Origin: Aquila chrysaetos chrysaetos
Lineage: Eukaryota > Chordata > Aves > Accipitriformes > Accipitridae
Assembly (NCBI RefSeq): GCF_900496995.4
Contig: NC_044006.1
Coordinates: 33,045,120-33,109,119 of the forward strand
Direction of reading: 5' to 3'
Length of the DNA stretch: 64,000 nt
Shown here: positions 12,250 to 24,000 of the stretch, piece after piece
Layout of the letters: the number at the start of each line of letters is the position of its first letter
How positions within the stretch are numbered: the stretch's first letter is position 1
Translations under genes and position numbers: made by a program
Notes under the pieces: model-generated
What the model saw: only the letters and a program-made list of their open reading frames with translations
What the model was told of the DNA's origin: nothing
Database searches by the model: none

Positions 12250-15200
12250 GAAATCTATAAAACATACCTGAAATCAGACTATGTAATTAGAGAGAGAGCT
12301 GTATTTGCTTAGTAGAGGAAGCAGGGCAGTGGTACTTCCTCGTTCCCCTTCTGCCATCATGGTAGATGTCCTATTGGCACTGCACCTGGTTTCTGTGTTC
12401 CTCACATGTTGAAGCAATGAATGAATAAGAGGAAACAGCCTGCAGAAAGTCTCTGTGCTTGACTATCCTTTCCATGCTCATTTTGTGTTGCTGCAATAGC
12501 TCTGGCTTAAGCAAGGTTTCACTTGATTTAGTTCAAGAGAAGAATCAGCCCCGCGATGTACCTCACCACCACTGAATCCCTATACCTATGCAACAAACCC
12601 TTAATGATCCTGACTAGCATTTTGAACATCTGTCCAAAGGCAAAACAAAGTAATCGGAGATTTCAGATGCAATCTGAATGTAATATGATATGAACCAGAC
12701 AAATTCTTCAACTGAAGTGCCACTGTTAATCTTCTTCCAAAACACAGAACATTGCATTAATAAACATCAATACTCATTTCAAAGTCTTCAGAGTACCTAG
12801 CTAAAATACTTTTACTCTATTGCTACAGTCAAGGGTGAGCAAGTTTCCTCCATAAATCATCACCTCAAAGACAGATGCCAAATTGGCAGTTTGCAAAGAA
12901 TTTGGAGAAAAAAATTCAGCCAAACCCAGCAACCCCCACTGAGAAACGGAATGCTGGACAACTATCAATAAACACTTTTTTGACAAAAAAAATCTGAATT
13001 TCTTATAAAATATGCCATGTTGAATAAAACAAGAATCTTTCCTTTTTCTTTGATACTTCTACTTATTCAGGTATTCTTGCGGTGAATCAGTTTCATCGCA
13101 TAGTACTTCCCTGAAGTAAGATTTGGTCCTTTTTCTTTACACTAGCAAGATTCTTACCAAAGTAATGAGAAATTGTTATTATTAGCCATGAGGTGCAAGA
13201 TTTATTGTGACTAAATAAATCTATAAAATATTCTGGGTTTTTTAAAATTATTATTTTATTTTTATATAAAAGACTGAATCACATACTTTTAAATGCAGAT
13301 AAAATTAACATTATTTTAAAAGACCAGTTAATCCTCAGCTACATCCATAGACCTGCTCCCACCATATAGGGATTAATAATTAAACAGAGGCCTTTCACTT
13401 GAGCATAGTTTCACTGAGTGAAGGGCAGGGATAAGAACCTGGGAGGGTGCTGTGAAAGGGACAAGAGCGGAGCATCTGTTCCTGCGTAGATTTTTCTGTC
13501 CTCCCACACATTAAACGGAGAGAAGCATATGAAGTGTGTACAGTGTTTATTTTTAGCCAGTCAGGCAAGGGGCCATCACATGGCCCTGTCCCATTATCCC
13601 ATTTATCTCAAGGACAGCTACAAATGCCTGGTGCTGAGATCTGATTTTCTCCACTCATGACTTGATTCCGCCCCCTGTCCCTTACTTTTTAGATCTTGTC
13701 TTATATGTTAAAAATGTGTCTGGACAATACATCGTCTTGGCACTCTGGATGCAGTTCTGCTAATTGTTTTTGCGCATAACATCTCTTAATACAACATAAG
13801 GATAGATTTCTTCAGGACTTAAATAAAAGCCAAACCCCCCCAAAACAACCAGACCTCCTTCCACTCTAAAGAACCTTTACAATTCTGTTTACTGGACATA
13901 TTATTTCTTTAAGGTTTGCTTTCAGGTGAGAACTCTTACTGCCAGTATCTCCCTTCTCATCATATCAATAACTTTTTAAAAAAAACAAATTATCCTAAGA
14001 CACTGTGAGGCTATTCTAAGGCAATTCTTCATATTGCCAATTTTTGTTTATTTTCTATTTGGGCTACATTTTACTATCAATTCACAGAAAGTAGAGTACA
14101 GGTTATTCTTACATTCATAACTTGATTATACTAACCAAAGTCATCCATTTACGCAGTTCTGAGGATGAGGATGATTTTAACAGGCAGTTTTATTGAAAAG
14201 GACATCATCCTTATCAGAGATATTATTCACAATTCACAGATATAAAAATATGGAAAAGAATATCTTTCTCCAACATATGAAACAACATATCACTTAGTTA
14301 AAATAGCAATTTCTAACCCAGTAGTTTAAGGAAGTATATATATATATTTATTTCTGAACTCTGTAGATCTTCAGTGACTAGACTTTTAAAGGGAAAAATG
14401 GAAGGAATGACAGTGGTTTGTGTAAATAAATAAAACAAATTCCAAAGTTTTTGCTTTTTAACGGATAGCAGACTAAAAATAGAGATGTCTTTTGGCAAGT
14501 AACAAAAACTGTAACAAAACCTGTAACAAAACTTCTAACAAAACAAGTAATCTCTCCTGTGCAGAGGCAGGATAAAATGGGAGTAGGTCTCAAGATCATT
14601 CAGCCACTCAGATGACGAAAACCTAAACCCAATATATTTAATACAATACTCACATAACTAGACTATTTCTTTCCAAGCTAAGCACCCTAGAATGCTTACT
14701 TAGGTGGCAGCTAAAAATACTCAGTGTCTTCAAAGGAGGACCCCGAATTTTGAAACAGTAGCCCCTTTTAGGGTTTTTATAAATAGTTTTGGAAATATCA
14801 CCCAAGGACTGGGCCAGAGGGAAACGACCAATTAGAAACCAAGTGCTGTAGATAAGAGATTCTCAGACCACACAACAGAGCAGTTAGGTGACAGTTTGGC
14901 AACCCCTGCTTAGAAGAGCACATTTACATAAATTATTGCAAGGTAGCCTGAGTACAGGTTTACACTTTTTTAGCTACTCTGCAGTAATTGTCTCTAAGAA
15001 CACTCTTATTTTGCAGTAAATGGAAGATATCTTACCTTATTCCTACTGAAGACAGAGCAACTACAAATTTCTTCACAGATACCTTCAGACAACATCCATG
15101 AAATAGCTACCACACTACAAACACACATCCTTCCTTTTTTTATGGTAACCTGTCCAAGTAGCCATGCCATCTGACAACCAAAAAGCCAGTATAAAGCAAA

Positions 15201-17580
15201 CCAGCTACTCAAGAAGCAGTCACTCAGCTCCCTGAGGTAAAGAACTGACTAAAGGAGCAGAATTGTAAATAATGCACAAGGAAATGCCTGCTGCTGACTG
15301 TCTTTACAGTAATTGGAGAAATTATTCATTTGTGTACATTTTTTCTGAATAACCAGTATTGCCTTAAAAAAATAATTAACTAAGACATATCTCTCTCTGA
15401 AGAAATGATGCTGCTCAGGCCAAAGGAACAATCATACTTATATCGTGTGGCCCTGAAAGAGCTGAATGTGCCTTGAGAGGGAATATACCTGGTCTCCTGA
15501 TGGAAAGTCAGGGCATGCAGCTCTTGGCTGATCAGATCCTGCATAGTTACCTTCTATAAATGCATAGCAAGCGTATATTTTTAATCATCAGCCAGACATG
15601 TAAAACATATTTTAAATCCCATTGATTCCAAGCAAATTTAAGGGTGTACTTAAAGATATGTTTAAGGTGCTCTGCTGCATCTGCTGCAGAATGGTAACAA
15701 ATTTAGATTAAAGAAATAAAACATTGTCTCTGTGAAATGAAACAGTCTTTGTCTCCTTTGCAGCAGGCCATAGTACTCTGCTTCATAAAATTAGTTAGCC
15801 CTGCACATTCTTGAAAATTTACAGTGCAGTATGTAGAAAATAAATTTAGAAGTAAGCACTACATTGCTGGATGACCTGCAGAGCTTATATTACCAACCAG
15901 CAAAAAACATCATTGGATGAATAACAAGACTTATACTTGGTCAAGCGAAAACCAGAAATGTGATACACAAAACTGGTCATAGTCTAATATTTCTTATGGA
16001 TTCATCCCATTAAGTCTCCTGAGATGTTTGTTATTCCTAAGTATTATCCATATAGTTTATGTTAACAAATTTCAGCATACAGATTGAAATATTAATTCTG
16101 TGTTGATGTTATCCATTTGCAATTTGTGCTATTGTCAATTATTCAGCTAAGTCATACAGTATTTTTTCATTTCCTGACAGAATAACTTAAGCATTGTAAA
16201 CAAGAAAATAATCAATAATTCACTTTCAGGATTAAGTTTCAGATGACTAGCTGTTAATACTACAAAAAAGGCACTTTCAAAAATCATTACCACCTTCATG
16301 AATGCTTTCTGAATATTAAATGCACACAAATTCAGATCAACAAATAATGGCAAATCACACGTGTCTTTCTCTTTTTAAGGTTTAGGTTTGTACTGTTTAA
16401 TAAACTACAGCCAAAGGCAACAAAACATCTTGCTGGAAATTCTATGTATTCTGCTTCTTCATTGCTGCCTTTTCAAAGAGATGCTTTCTGCACAGTGAAC
16501 TACTAGTATGTATTGAGCACTGTGACCTTTACGATTTTGGTTTCAACAACAAGGTCAGCATTGCTAAGAAGCCAGTTTTGCCTTAAAGGCAAAATCTCTC
16601 TAACAACCCAAAATGGATCTTTTAAATGTAATTGAACTATAACAATTCATTTTCATAGGCTTATGAAAAAAATGCATTCTAAATTTGCAACCAATTTTAT
16701 ACTATTTGGCCACTGACAATACATGCAGACAGAGAAGCTGGCCGATTACTTTTTGGATTTCATACAATGCCAACTCAGACAAAAGTTTTACGTGAAGAGA
16801 GACAGCCAACAAGGACCCCTATGTTAGGAACAAGCAGAGGGGTACAGAATAATCAAAGCTCATCAGAAACTGAAAAGGTACAGAATATGAGAGAAACCAA
16901 GACTCCATTCCTGCGATTGCTAACCAGCTGTGCGCAGGAGGTGTCTTTCCCTGTTGGTCCCTCCTTGGTCAGCATGGCATAGCTAGCTCACAGCTACACA
17001 ACTGACCCCCTCTCAGGGTCTGCACTTTGGCATTGCCCCAGGGCAGCTCACAGAGAGATGCAGATCATGCCTCTATTAGGAAATTACGTTAATTTGCCAA
17101 TGAGATGTTGTCATAGTTTGCCCTTACGTATGCATGTAGTTAAGCCACTGGCAATGCTTTTTCAAGTTAAAACTGTTGCTAACAATCAACAGCTGAAACA
17201 ATGTTATTTCACATCGCAGCTGATGGACCTGATTCTTCATTATCTTTGTATATCTTGTACAGTCATACCTACCTCTGCAAGTATAACAGTGACTGGGTAT
17301 AAGATACTGTCAAATCAGAATGGTTTAAATGTTACAATTTGATAGTTGGGGAAAACCTTATATTCACAACTTATGTGCCTGGATAAATAGCTACAGGTTC
17401 GGTGAGGTAGGAGAAAATGAGGCTTTTATGTTTGCCGTGCATCATTAACATCAGTTCCTCTTCACAGTTACCTTTCGGAAAATGCCGGATGGAATGGTTG
17501 TTCCCCCACATTCACAAGATCATTTTGGCAGACAGAAACTTATTTTACAGTGGAGGAAAGGAAATAATGTCTTATTGATT

Positions 17581-17602
17581 CCCCCCCCCCCCCCCCCCCC
17601 CC
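17581..17602. repeat. C22 homopolymer
   Basis: Twenty-two consecutive C residues. Such runs are length-polymorphic and hard to sequence accurately, so the true length may differ. Confidence 0.9.
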
Positions 17603-18417
17603 GCTTTCCTACAGTTGCTCCATCTTCATTACAGGCTTTTCCTAAATTTCCTCTTGCTATCATGCTGCACAGCTAACTTTATGAATAATTTAATTGAGAA
17701 ACTGTATCAGCATACTGCACAGTTGATGAAGACTTGATTCTCTTAGCATTTTTGTTTCCATCTTGATTTTTTTTTTTAACCTAATCTGAGAGTATGATGA
17801 CCAAGCATTTCCATTTTCACCTTCTCTGCAGCTCCCGAGAGAGAAATAAAATGGAAAGGAGGCAGAATAGGAGGGAGGCATTGCTTCTGGTAAAGGTAGC
17901 AAATATACCACACAACCATCATTAGAACTGTCAGGTCTGAAAATCTGCTAAGTGAATCCTCAGAGAATTTTGATCGTACACATCTCTTTCAAAGGCACAC
18001 AGCAAAATCCTCCATTACAAGAGGATGAGACAGTGAAAGCCACCTTAAAAAGACTCCAGAGTGAATGGATGTCAGGGGAAGAAGGAGGGGAGAAAGAAAA
18101 GAGGTGGTCTCTCTTTCACTGCGAATAATCTTTGGTAGATTTACAATCACCAGAATTTTTTTTCTTCCAGCTAGCAACATTAGCCTCTATAAAAGCAGAA
18201 GAGCAGGAAAATTGCACCGTCTTTTTTCAACATCAATATGTTCCCTACTCAGCACAAAGCAATATGCTCTTACCGTAATTCTTCCATGTAGCCTTTTATT
18301 TTCTACTACTTTCTCATATTTAAATATTACTCCCTGTCATACACATTCTGGTTTCAAAAAAGTCCTAGGGGAATATCATTTACATACCTCGATTTAATAT
18401 AGTTCACATGCAAACAA

Positions 18418-18471
18418 TATGATATGGAACATCATTTAAAATAATACGATATAGAGCATCATTTAAAATAA
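18418..18471. repeat. 27-bp tandem duplication, two copies
   Basis: Two adjacent 27-base units (18418-18444 and 18445-18471) share 24 of 27 positions and contain the shared core CATCATTTAAAATAA. It is a small local duplication with three substitutions between copies. Confidence 0.85.
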
Positions 18472-19480
18472 TGAGCAACATGAAGTAGCTTAAAACTCTC
18501 ATTATTTTCAGTGCCTTTGCGAGTGAGGTGTTATAAGCTAAATAATTGAATTTTAGAGATTTTCCACATTTTAGTAAAGCTTTGTAAAAATCTCAAGACC
18601 ACACACCCAGATAAATAGCAATCTATTTGTCAAATTGTGTTAAAACCAACGTTATCCCTTTTGATTGAAGCAGGTAGCTTAAGTTTGGACTCTTGGAAAT
18701 TGTTTCAGTTAGGAAACATATTACAGAATCTGTTGGGGTTTTTTGTTCGTTTTTTTTCCTTTCTCTTAGAACTGCAACTTGACCTGCAGCTGAGCCGACC
18801 TAACTGTTAACTGTCACTGAAAGGGCATGCCCATCCCACTGCTTTCCAAATTCAAACTCCTTCTTCCTTCTGGTCTTCCCTCTCTCCTCACTCTCTGGTC
18901 AGTTCTGTTCCCCACCCTTTGTTCTGGCTCTGCCACTCATCAAACCTTTTCCACAAGCTGATTCAACTCACTAAATTGGAAGAGTTCTTCCGCCATTCTC
19001 GTAATCAATTTTCTGCTATTTTAGTGATTTAAATCAGTTGACCCAACAGTGATGAAAACTTTCAGAGATAACAGAGATATGAAAGGAATTCGTAGCAGAC
19101 CACAAAGAGGCCTTGTGGGGTCATGTAGCAAGTGTTTTTTCTTGGTGGCTTTTCAGCAGCATTTCCCTGTTTAGCAGTCACTGTTTACTGGATGACATGT
19201 CTCCACCAAAACTTTGCCAGTTTTCTGCATCTGCATTCTGTCCACAACAAACTACTTCTGACCAATAACTGTGCACCTGTTATGACAAGTACATGTAATT
19301 CAGTATATGGCTGCCATCATTTCACCTATTTTATACTTAAAGGACCTTACTGAAATTTACTGTCATGAATGGTGACCTACAAGTTCCAACACCTGAACTC
19401 TACCAAAACAATACATGAAAGGAATGTCCATAGTTTGGGTTGCAAAGCAACAGAAAGCCACTGAGAGGAACACATGGATT

Positions 19481-19502
19481 AAAAAAAAAAAAAGGGGGGG
19501 GG
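19481..19502. repeat. A13-G9 homopolymer junction
   Basis: Thirteen A residues run directly into nine G residues. It may be a degraded poly(A) tail or simple slippage; there is no retrocopy to its left that I can recognise. Confidence 0.8.
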
Positions 19503-20039
19503 ATAATTTTCTTCCTGTTTTAAAATACTACTTAAAAAGCAGTCTTTTCTCAGAAAAATAAAAATTAAACACAGCAGCAAGAAAAAACTTAAGGTCAAAC
19601 TGTTGGCATACATAAGTTGCTAATACTGCCATTACTCTTCTGTATATCCAGAGGCTCTGGGAACATGCATCCTTGGTTGGAAAGAGAGGTACACAGGGAA
19701 ACATCTCCTGTGTCAGGTTTTCCCTGAAGCGAAGGGACAAAATTCACCTGTCAAAATTTACAGAATTTAAAGCCCTTCATGTGTTACCCTAGCAAACATG
19801 TACCTTTGTAAATTGAGGTTAAACAGTTGACATGATTGCTTGCTTGCTTGCTTCTTCCAGGACTTTTAGGAAGAGTCGAGTTGTGAAAACGATGGTGATG
19901 TGACCCATCTTTTACCAACTCTAAGGCGATACTTGTGAGAGAAGAACAAGTAACAGGTAGGCCTCTTGGAGAAGGTAAGACCACCCTGCCCTCCCCAAAA
20001 GGCATACCTTATCCCCTAGCCGCACTTACTTTTCTTGGA

Positions 20040-21080
20040 TGTAAGGTGCTTCCTTCAGGGCTGGGGCTGCCTAGGGAGCAAACGGCACTCTGCACACACC
20101 AGCAGCAGCAGCTCCCGGCCCCACAGCAACACCTCACAGCAGTAACCGGCCCGAAGGCAGACGACGGCCGCGTCACCTCACTTCACCAGAGTGCCCTTGC
20201 CTGCGGGGCTGCGACCTGCACTGGAGACAGTCCCAACGAAGGCGCCCCCCCCCCCACTCACGGCCTCCTTCTCCCCTCCCGGGGCGGCTGACCTGAGAGG
20301 ACGGCGGGAGCCCCGGCACCCCCAGGCCCTCGCTGTGGGGAGGGGGAGGCAGGCGCGACGCCCTCAGGAGGAGCGGCTCAGGGGGAAACGCTCGCGCGCG
20401 GGACCCCAGCGGCTGCCTCCGCGCGCCCCCGCCCCGGGCCCCGCCCCCCCGACCTCCCAACATCCGGGTTCCTGTCAGCCGCCGCGGCGCCGCCGCCCGC
20501 TCCGTGTCTCAGGGAGGCGGCGGGGCAGGGAGGAGGCAGCGAAGATGGCGGCGACGGTGGGGAGAGCCGGTTCCTTCGGTTCCTCTTCGTCCGGGCTCGG
20601 TTCGGGTGCCGGCTTTTCTTCTCCTTCGTCCGCCGGGACGGCCACGACCAACAACAACGCGGAGCTGCGGGCAGGCGGTGATGAGGACGATGGGCAGAAC
20701 CTCTGGTAACCGCCCGCCCCGCCCCGCCGCTGGGGGCCCGGGCGCGCGCGCTGACCGTTGCCGCCCTCGCAGCGACTCCTTTGCCCTGCGGGGGAGGCGG
20801 AGGGGGGGAGGGCTGCTTAATCCCCCCCTCCTGGCGTTCAGTCCCCCTCAGTCAGGGAGCCGAGGGGGTGGGGGGCTCCTCCCCTTGGCGGTGGCAGCTC
20901 CTGCCCTGCCCCCCGTCCCCCATGCCTTCCCCGCCCCCCCCCCCGGGAGGTGGTGAGGGTGGGGGGCTGGGAGGAAGCGGGAGCCCCCTCCTAAGCGTTG
21001 TCGTCTCTCCGCGCCAGGTCCTGCATCCTCAGTGAGGTGTCCACGCGCTCCCGCTCTAAGCTACCTTCGGGGAAGAACGT
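20040..21080 (+). promoter_or_regulatory. CpG-island promoter of DYNC1LI1
   Basis: GC content and CpG density rise sharply from about 20.05 kb, peak around exon 1, and fall after exon 2. The surrounding DNA is AT-rich and CpG-poor. I see no convincing TATA box, which fits a housekeeping CpG-island promoter with dispersed initiation, probably between about 20.40 and 20.53 kb. The start codon has a strong Kozak context (A at -3, G at +4). The island also contains C runs (about 20245-20258) and many G runs in the 312-bp intron 1. Confidence 0.85.
20545..20705 (+). CDS. DYNC1LI1: DYNC1LI1 exon 1 (residues 1-54, phase 2 exit)
   Basis: It encodes the variable N-terminus, rich in Ser, Gly and Ala, followed by the conserved DED.GQNLW. 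The Trp codon is split TG|G across intron 1. The donor is TG|GTAACC. The frame stays open upstream to 20191 without a stop, so a longer N-terminus cannot be excluded from the frame alone, but the family's proteins begin at this Met. Confidence 0.97.
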
Positions 21081-24000
21081 GCTCCTGCTGGGTGAGAAAA
21101 GCATCCTGATCCCTTTCCCTTCCCTGCCGCACACAGGCTTCCTCCTTAACCCTCTCTTGGGCGTCTGGAGCTTCTCTTGTTTAGGGCCCGAAGGGGGAGG
21201 GGATGGGGGGGAATGAGGGTGGCAAGGTGCTGGCTTAACCCTCTCCCTTCTTCCCTTGCATGTTTTTGCTTCGTTTTGGATATCCAATATCCAGAGATGC
21301 TTTAGATATCCTCCTCATCGTAGGTACCTCGCCATGATACCCTCGCTATCCTTCCCCCACCCCAGTTCCTTAGGTAGGGATGGCTTGGAAGGGTGGGTTT
21401 TTATTGTCTTTCTACCCCGATGAGTGTTGACTTCGGGGTACGTGCGGGTCCTTCAACCTTTTCTGAAACCTCTCCCGTTCGTGCAACCAGTGCTGCTTGC
21501 TGGTCCTTATGGTGTGTCATACAAACACAAAAATTGCTTCCGTGGCCCGAACAGTATCAATGACGGCTGCACCCTGTTGGCCGGAGGGTGGGGTAGGCTG
21601 TATGGGCGTGTTGGTTGTGTCCTGCCCACATGCACCGAGCCTGTCAGCAGCAATATCATCAGCAAGTTGTGCAGCGGCATCGTTCACTGCTGCTGGCTTT
21701 CATTGTGTTCAGTTATCTCCACCCAGAGCATTAGTCCAACCTTGCGTCTGGCAAGAATTAGAAGTTACAGAATGGGACTTTGATAGGGCGATAATGAGAG
21801 ACCCAGCTATTATTCAGTGTTGAGGGAAAGAAGAAAAATAATATGCCAAGCAAAATTTAAAACTTCATGGGGGAGGGGGAGAAATGGATGCTCTCAAATG
21901 TGTGTGTGTATATATATTATTACTGTTATTATTGGGGGGGGGGGGGGGAGGGGGGAGGTTGGCTGAAAGACTAGTAAATACTATAACCAGTAGACAATTT
22001 AATGAATTCCAGAGGATAGATTTGTTAAGTAGCTGCTGCTTCTCTCCTCTGCCAACCTCCCTGTCCCCAGAAAGAACTGTGTGTTAGTATTTGGAAACAT
22101 GGTTAAAACCCAGTAAAGATATTCATATGGACTCTATGCACACTATGATTCTATGTAGTCTTGTGGTTTGTACTCTCTTGAGGTTTTTGAAGTTAGTTTT
22201 TTTTCCCCCATAATCCTAAAGTAATCACTGTGACCCTTTTCTTCCTGTTTTCATAAGCCGAGTGGTGACTTAAAACTGACTATGAAGGAGAAAACTGCGC
22301 AAAGATGATGGGATGGTCTAGTGAACCTGTTACAAGACCACTATCCTTTAATTTGTTGCTTTTTATGTTATGTAATTAAGTAGGATATTGAGATCGGACG
22401 TTCTACTGATATTAAAGAAAGGAAAGATTCATAATGATTGACAGCTTTTTATGTGATATTTTGAAACTAAATTGGATGATTGTCCTTGTTGAAGTTGGTA
22501 GGTTCTTCAAGCTGTGATCCTTCTCAAGAAGATTACACTCTTGTTTTTCCTCTCTCTTTGTAGTCGGGCAATCCTTAGTACTCAATAACTGAAGACTGCT
22601 TCCTTCAGAACTAGAGGGAGCACCACAGAATGTTTCCAAATACTCATTTAGTTTGTGCTGTTTAATCTGTTGTATAGAAACTTTTTCTTTACCCATTTAG
22701 GTAGAGCTTATAGAATGACTTAATGTAATACTTTTTTTTTTTCTCCTTTTTTTGACTGAGGCATTTTTTAAAATATCTGCAGATTTGTAGAAGAAATTCT
22801 ATTTCTTTCTTAGGAATTGTGTTTTCTAGAAGGCTGTGGTCCAAGGGAAGAAAAAGTTTGGCATGTGTTTAGGAAAAAGAGCATCAGATCTGAGGAATGG
22901 CCAATGAGGACCATGGTCATGTTCTTTGTGAGAATACCTAATATATGTATTACACTTTGCTGTTCACTTGCAAGTCATGATACTGCTTCTGAAGCACGCT
23001 GGCATAGGAAAACAAGAGGTCTTATGTATTCTGTATTGCATGGATTCAGTGTGTGAAGTTCTGTCTCTTCAGGTTCTTGAGCTGTGTGTTTGCAATTTCT
23101 CCATTATCTCGCATTTCCTCTATTTTTAAGCTTTATTCTTTTAAATAGTTTTGTACTAGCTTTTGTTGTTAATACAGATTGCTTCTTGCCCTGGCTATTT
23201 TCAGTTTCATCATTCTTTGAATACTTTTAAGCAGAAATTGTAAAGCTGACCAGGGTCTTGATGGTATTCACTCATTTTGTGGTAGGCAAATATTTGCAGC
23301 ATAAACAGTTACATTGGTAAAACCTTCCCAGCTGAAACATGATATATAGTGACAATGCTTATTTTCAATACAAACTGCATTCAAACAAACAAACAAACAA
23401 AAAAACCCAACCCCTAAGCCTCCAACCTACCCCCTGCCCCCTACCACACCACCACCACACCCTGCCCCGGAAAAACCAACCAGAAAACCCCACCACTTAG
23501 TGTTCTTTTGTTTGCTAGGACAAGTTTTCTAATTTGCCTACAGCATTTATATTTTTTCAAACCCTGCATATACTTGTACGTCTAGTTGTTCTGGGAACCT
23601 GGCTATGTCTGGCATGCTAATTCTGCTATTTCAGTATTTATTTTTAGCTATGTTAACACCTCATTTTTAAGAACCTGGAAAGCAGTTCAAGACAACACAG
23701 AAATAACTAAAGGAAACTGGAATGCCAAATGTTAATCTCTAGATGTGGCACATAGTTTTGTAAAGTGAAGGTTAACATATAATACTGGTAATTCTCTGCT
23801 CAAAATCAGCCCCCCAAAATTAATTAACTTATTGTTTTACTTCTCCGAAATCGTTTCACTTACAGACATTTTTTTTCGATAACTATTTTTCTGTGAAGAC
23901 TTTAAACTTTGATTGGGACTGCATGTAGCATAAAAGCATTTTTGTGTTCTTGTATGAACGGATAATAAAAATGCAAGCTTTCCTAAACTTTTCTGTAAGG

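Larger units (their letters stand above)
12257..20000. other. Intergenic DNA upstream of DYNC1LI1, no gene seen
   Basis: No exon with recognisable protein content was found on either strand. In mammals the next gene upstream and divergent from DYNC1LI1 is CNOT10, but I found no CNOT10 exon or second CpG island here. The stretch holds a C22 run, an A13G9 junction, a 27-bp tandem duplication and (GCTT)n near 19842, listed separately where useful. Confidence 0.55.

Noticed and set aside
11752-12312. 186-codon open frame on the + strand across the CR1
   Set aside because: It is the antisense of the CR1 ORF2 end on the minus strand; the minus-strand product has clear CR1 motifs and the + strand product has none.
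1-20000. Possible CNOT10 exons upstream of and divergent from DYNC1LI1
   Set aside because: CNOT10 is the expected neighbour in mammals, but no frame on the minus strand shows its protein sequence and no second CpG island is present; it probably lies left of the window.
20504-20956. 150-codon frame overlapping DYNC1LI1 exon 1 in another frame
   Set aside because: It is a GC-driven shadow of exon 1 and the G-rich intron 1; the real frame matches the dynein subunit.
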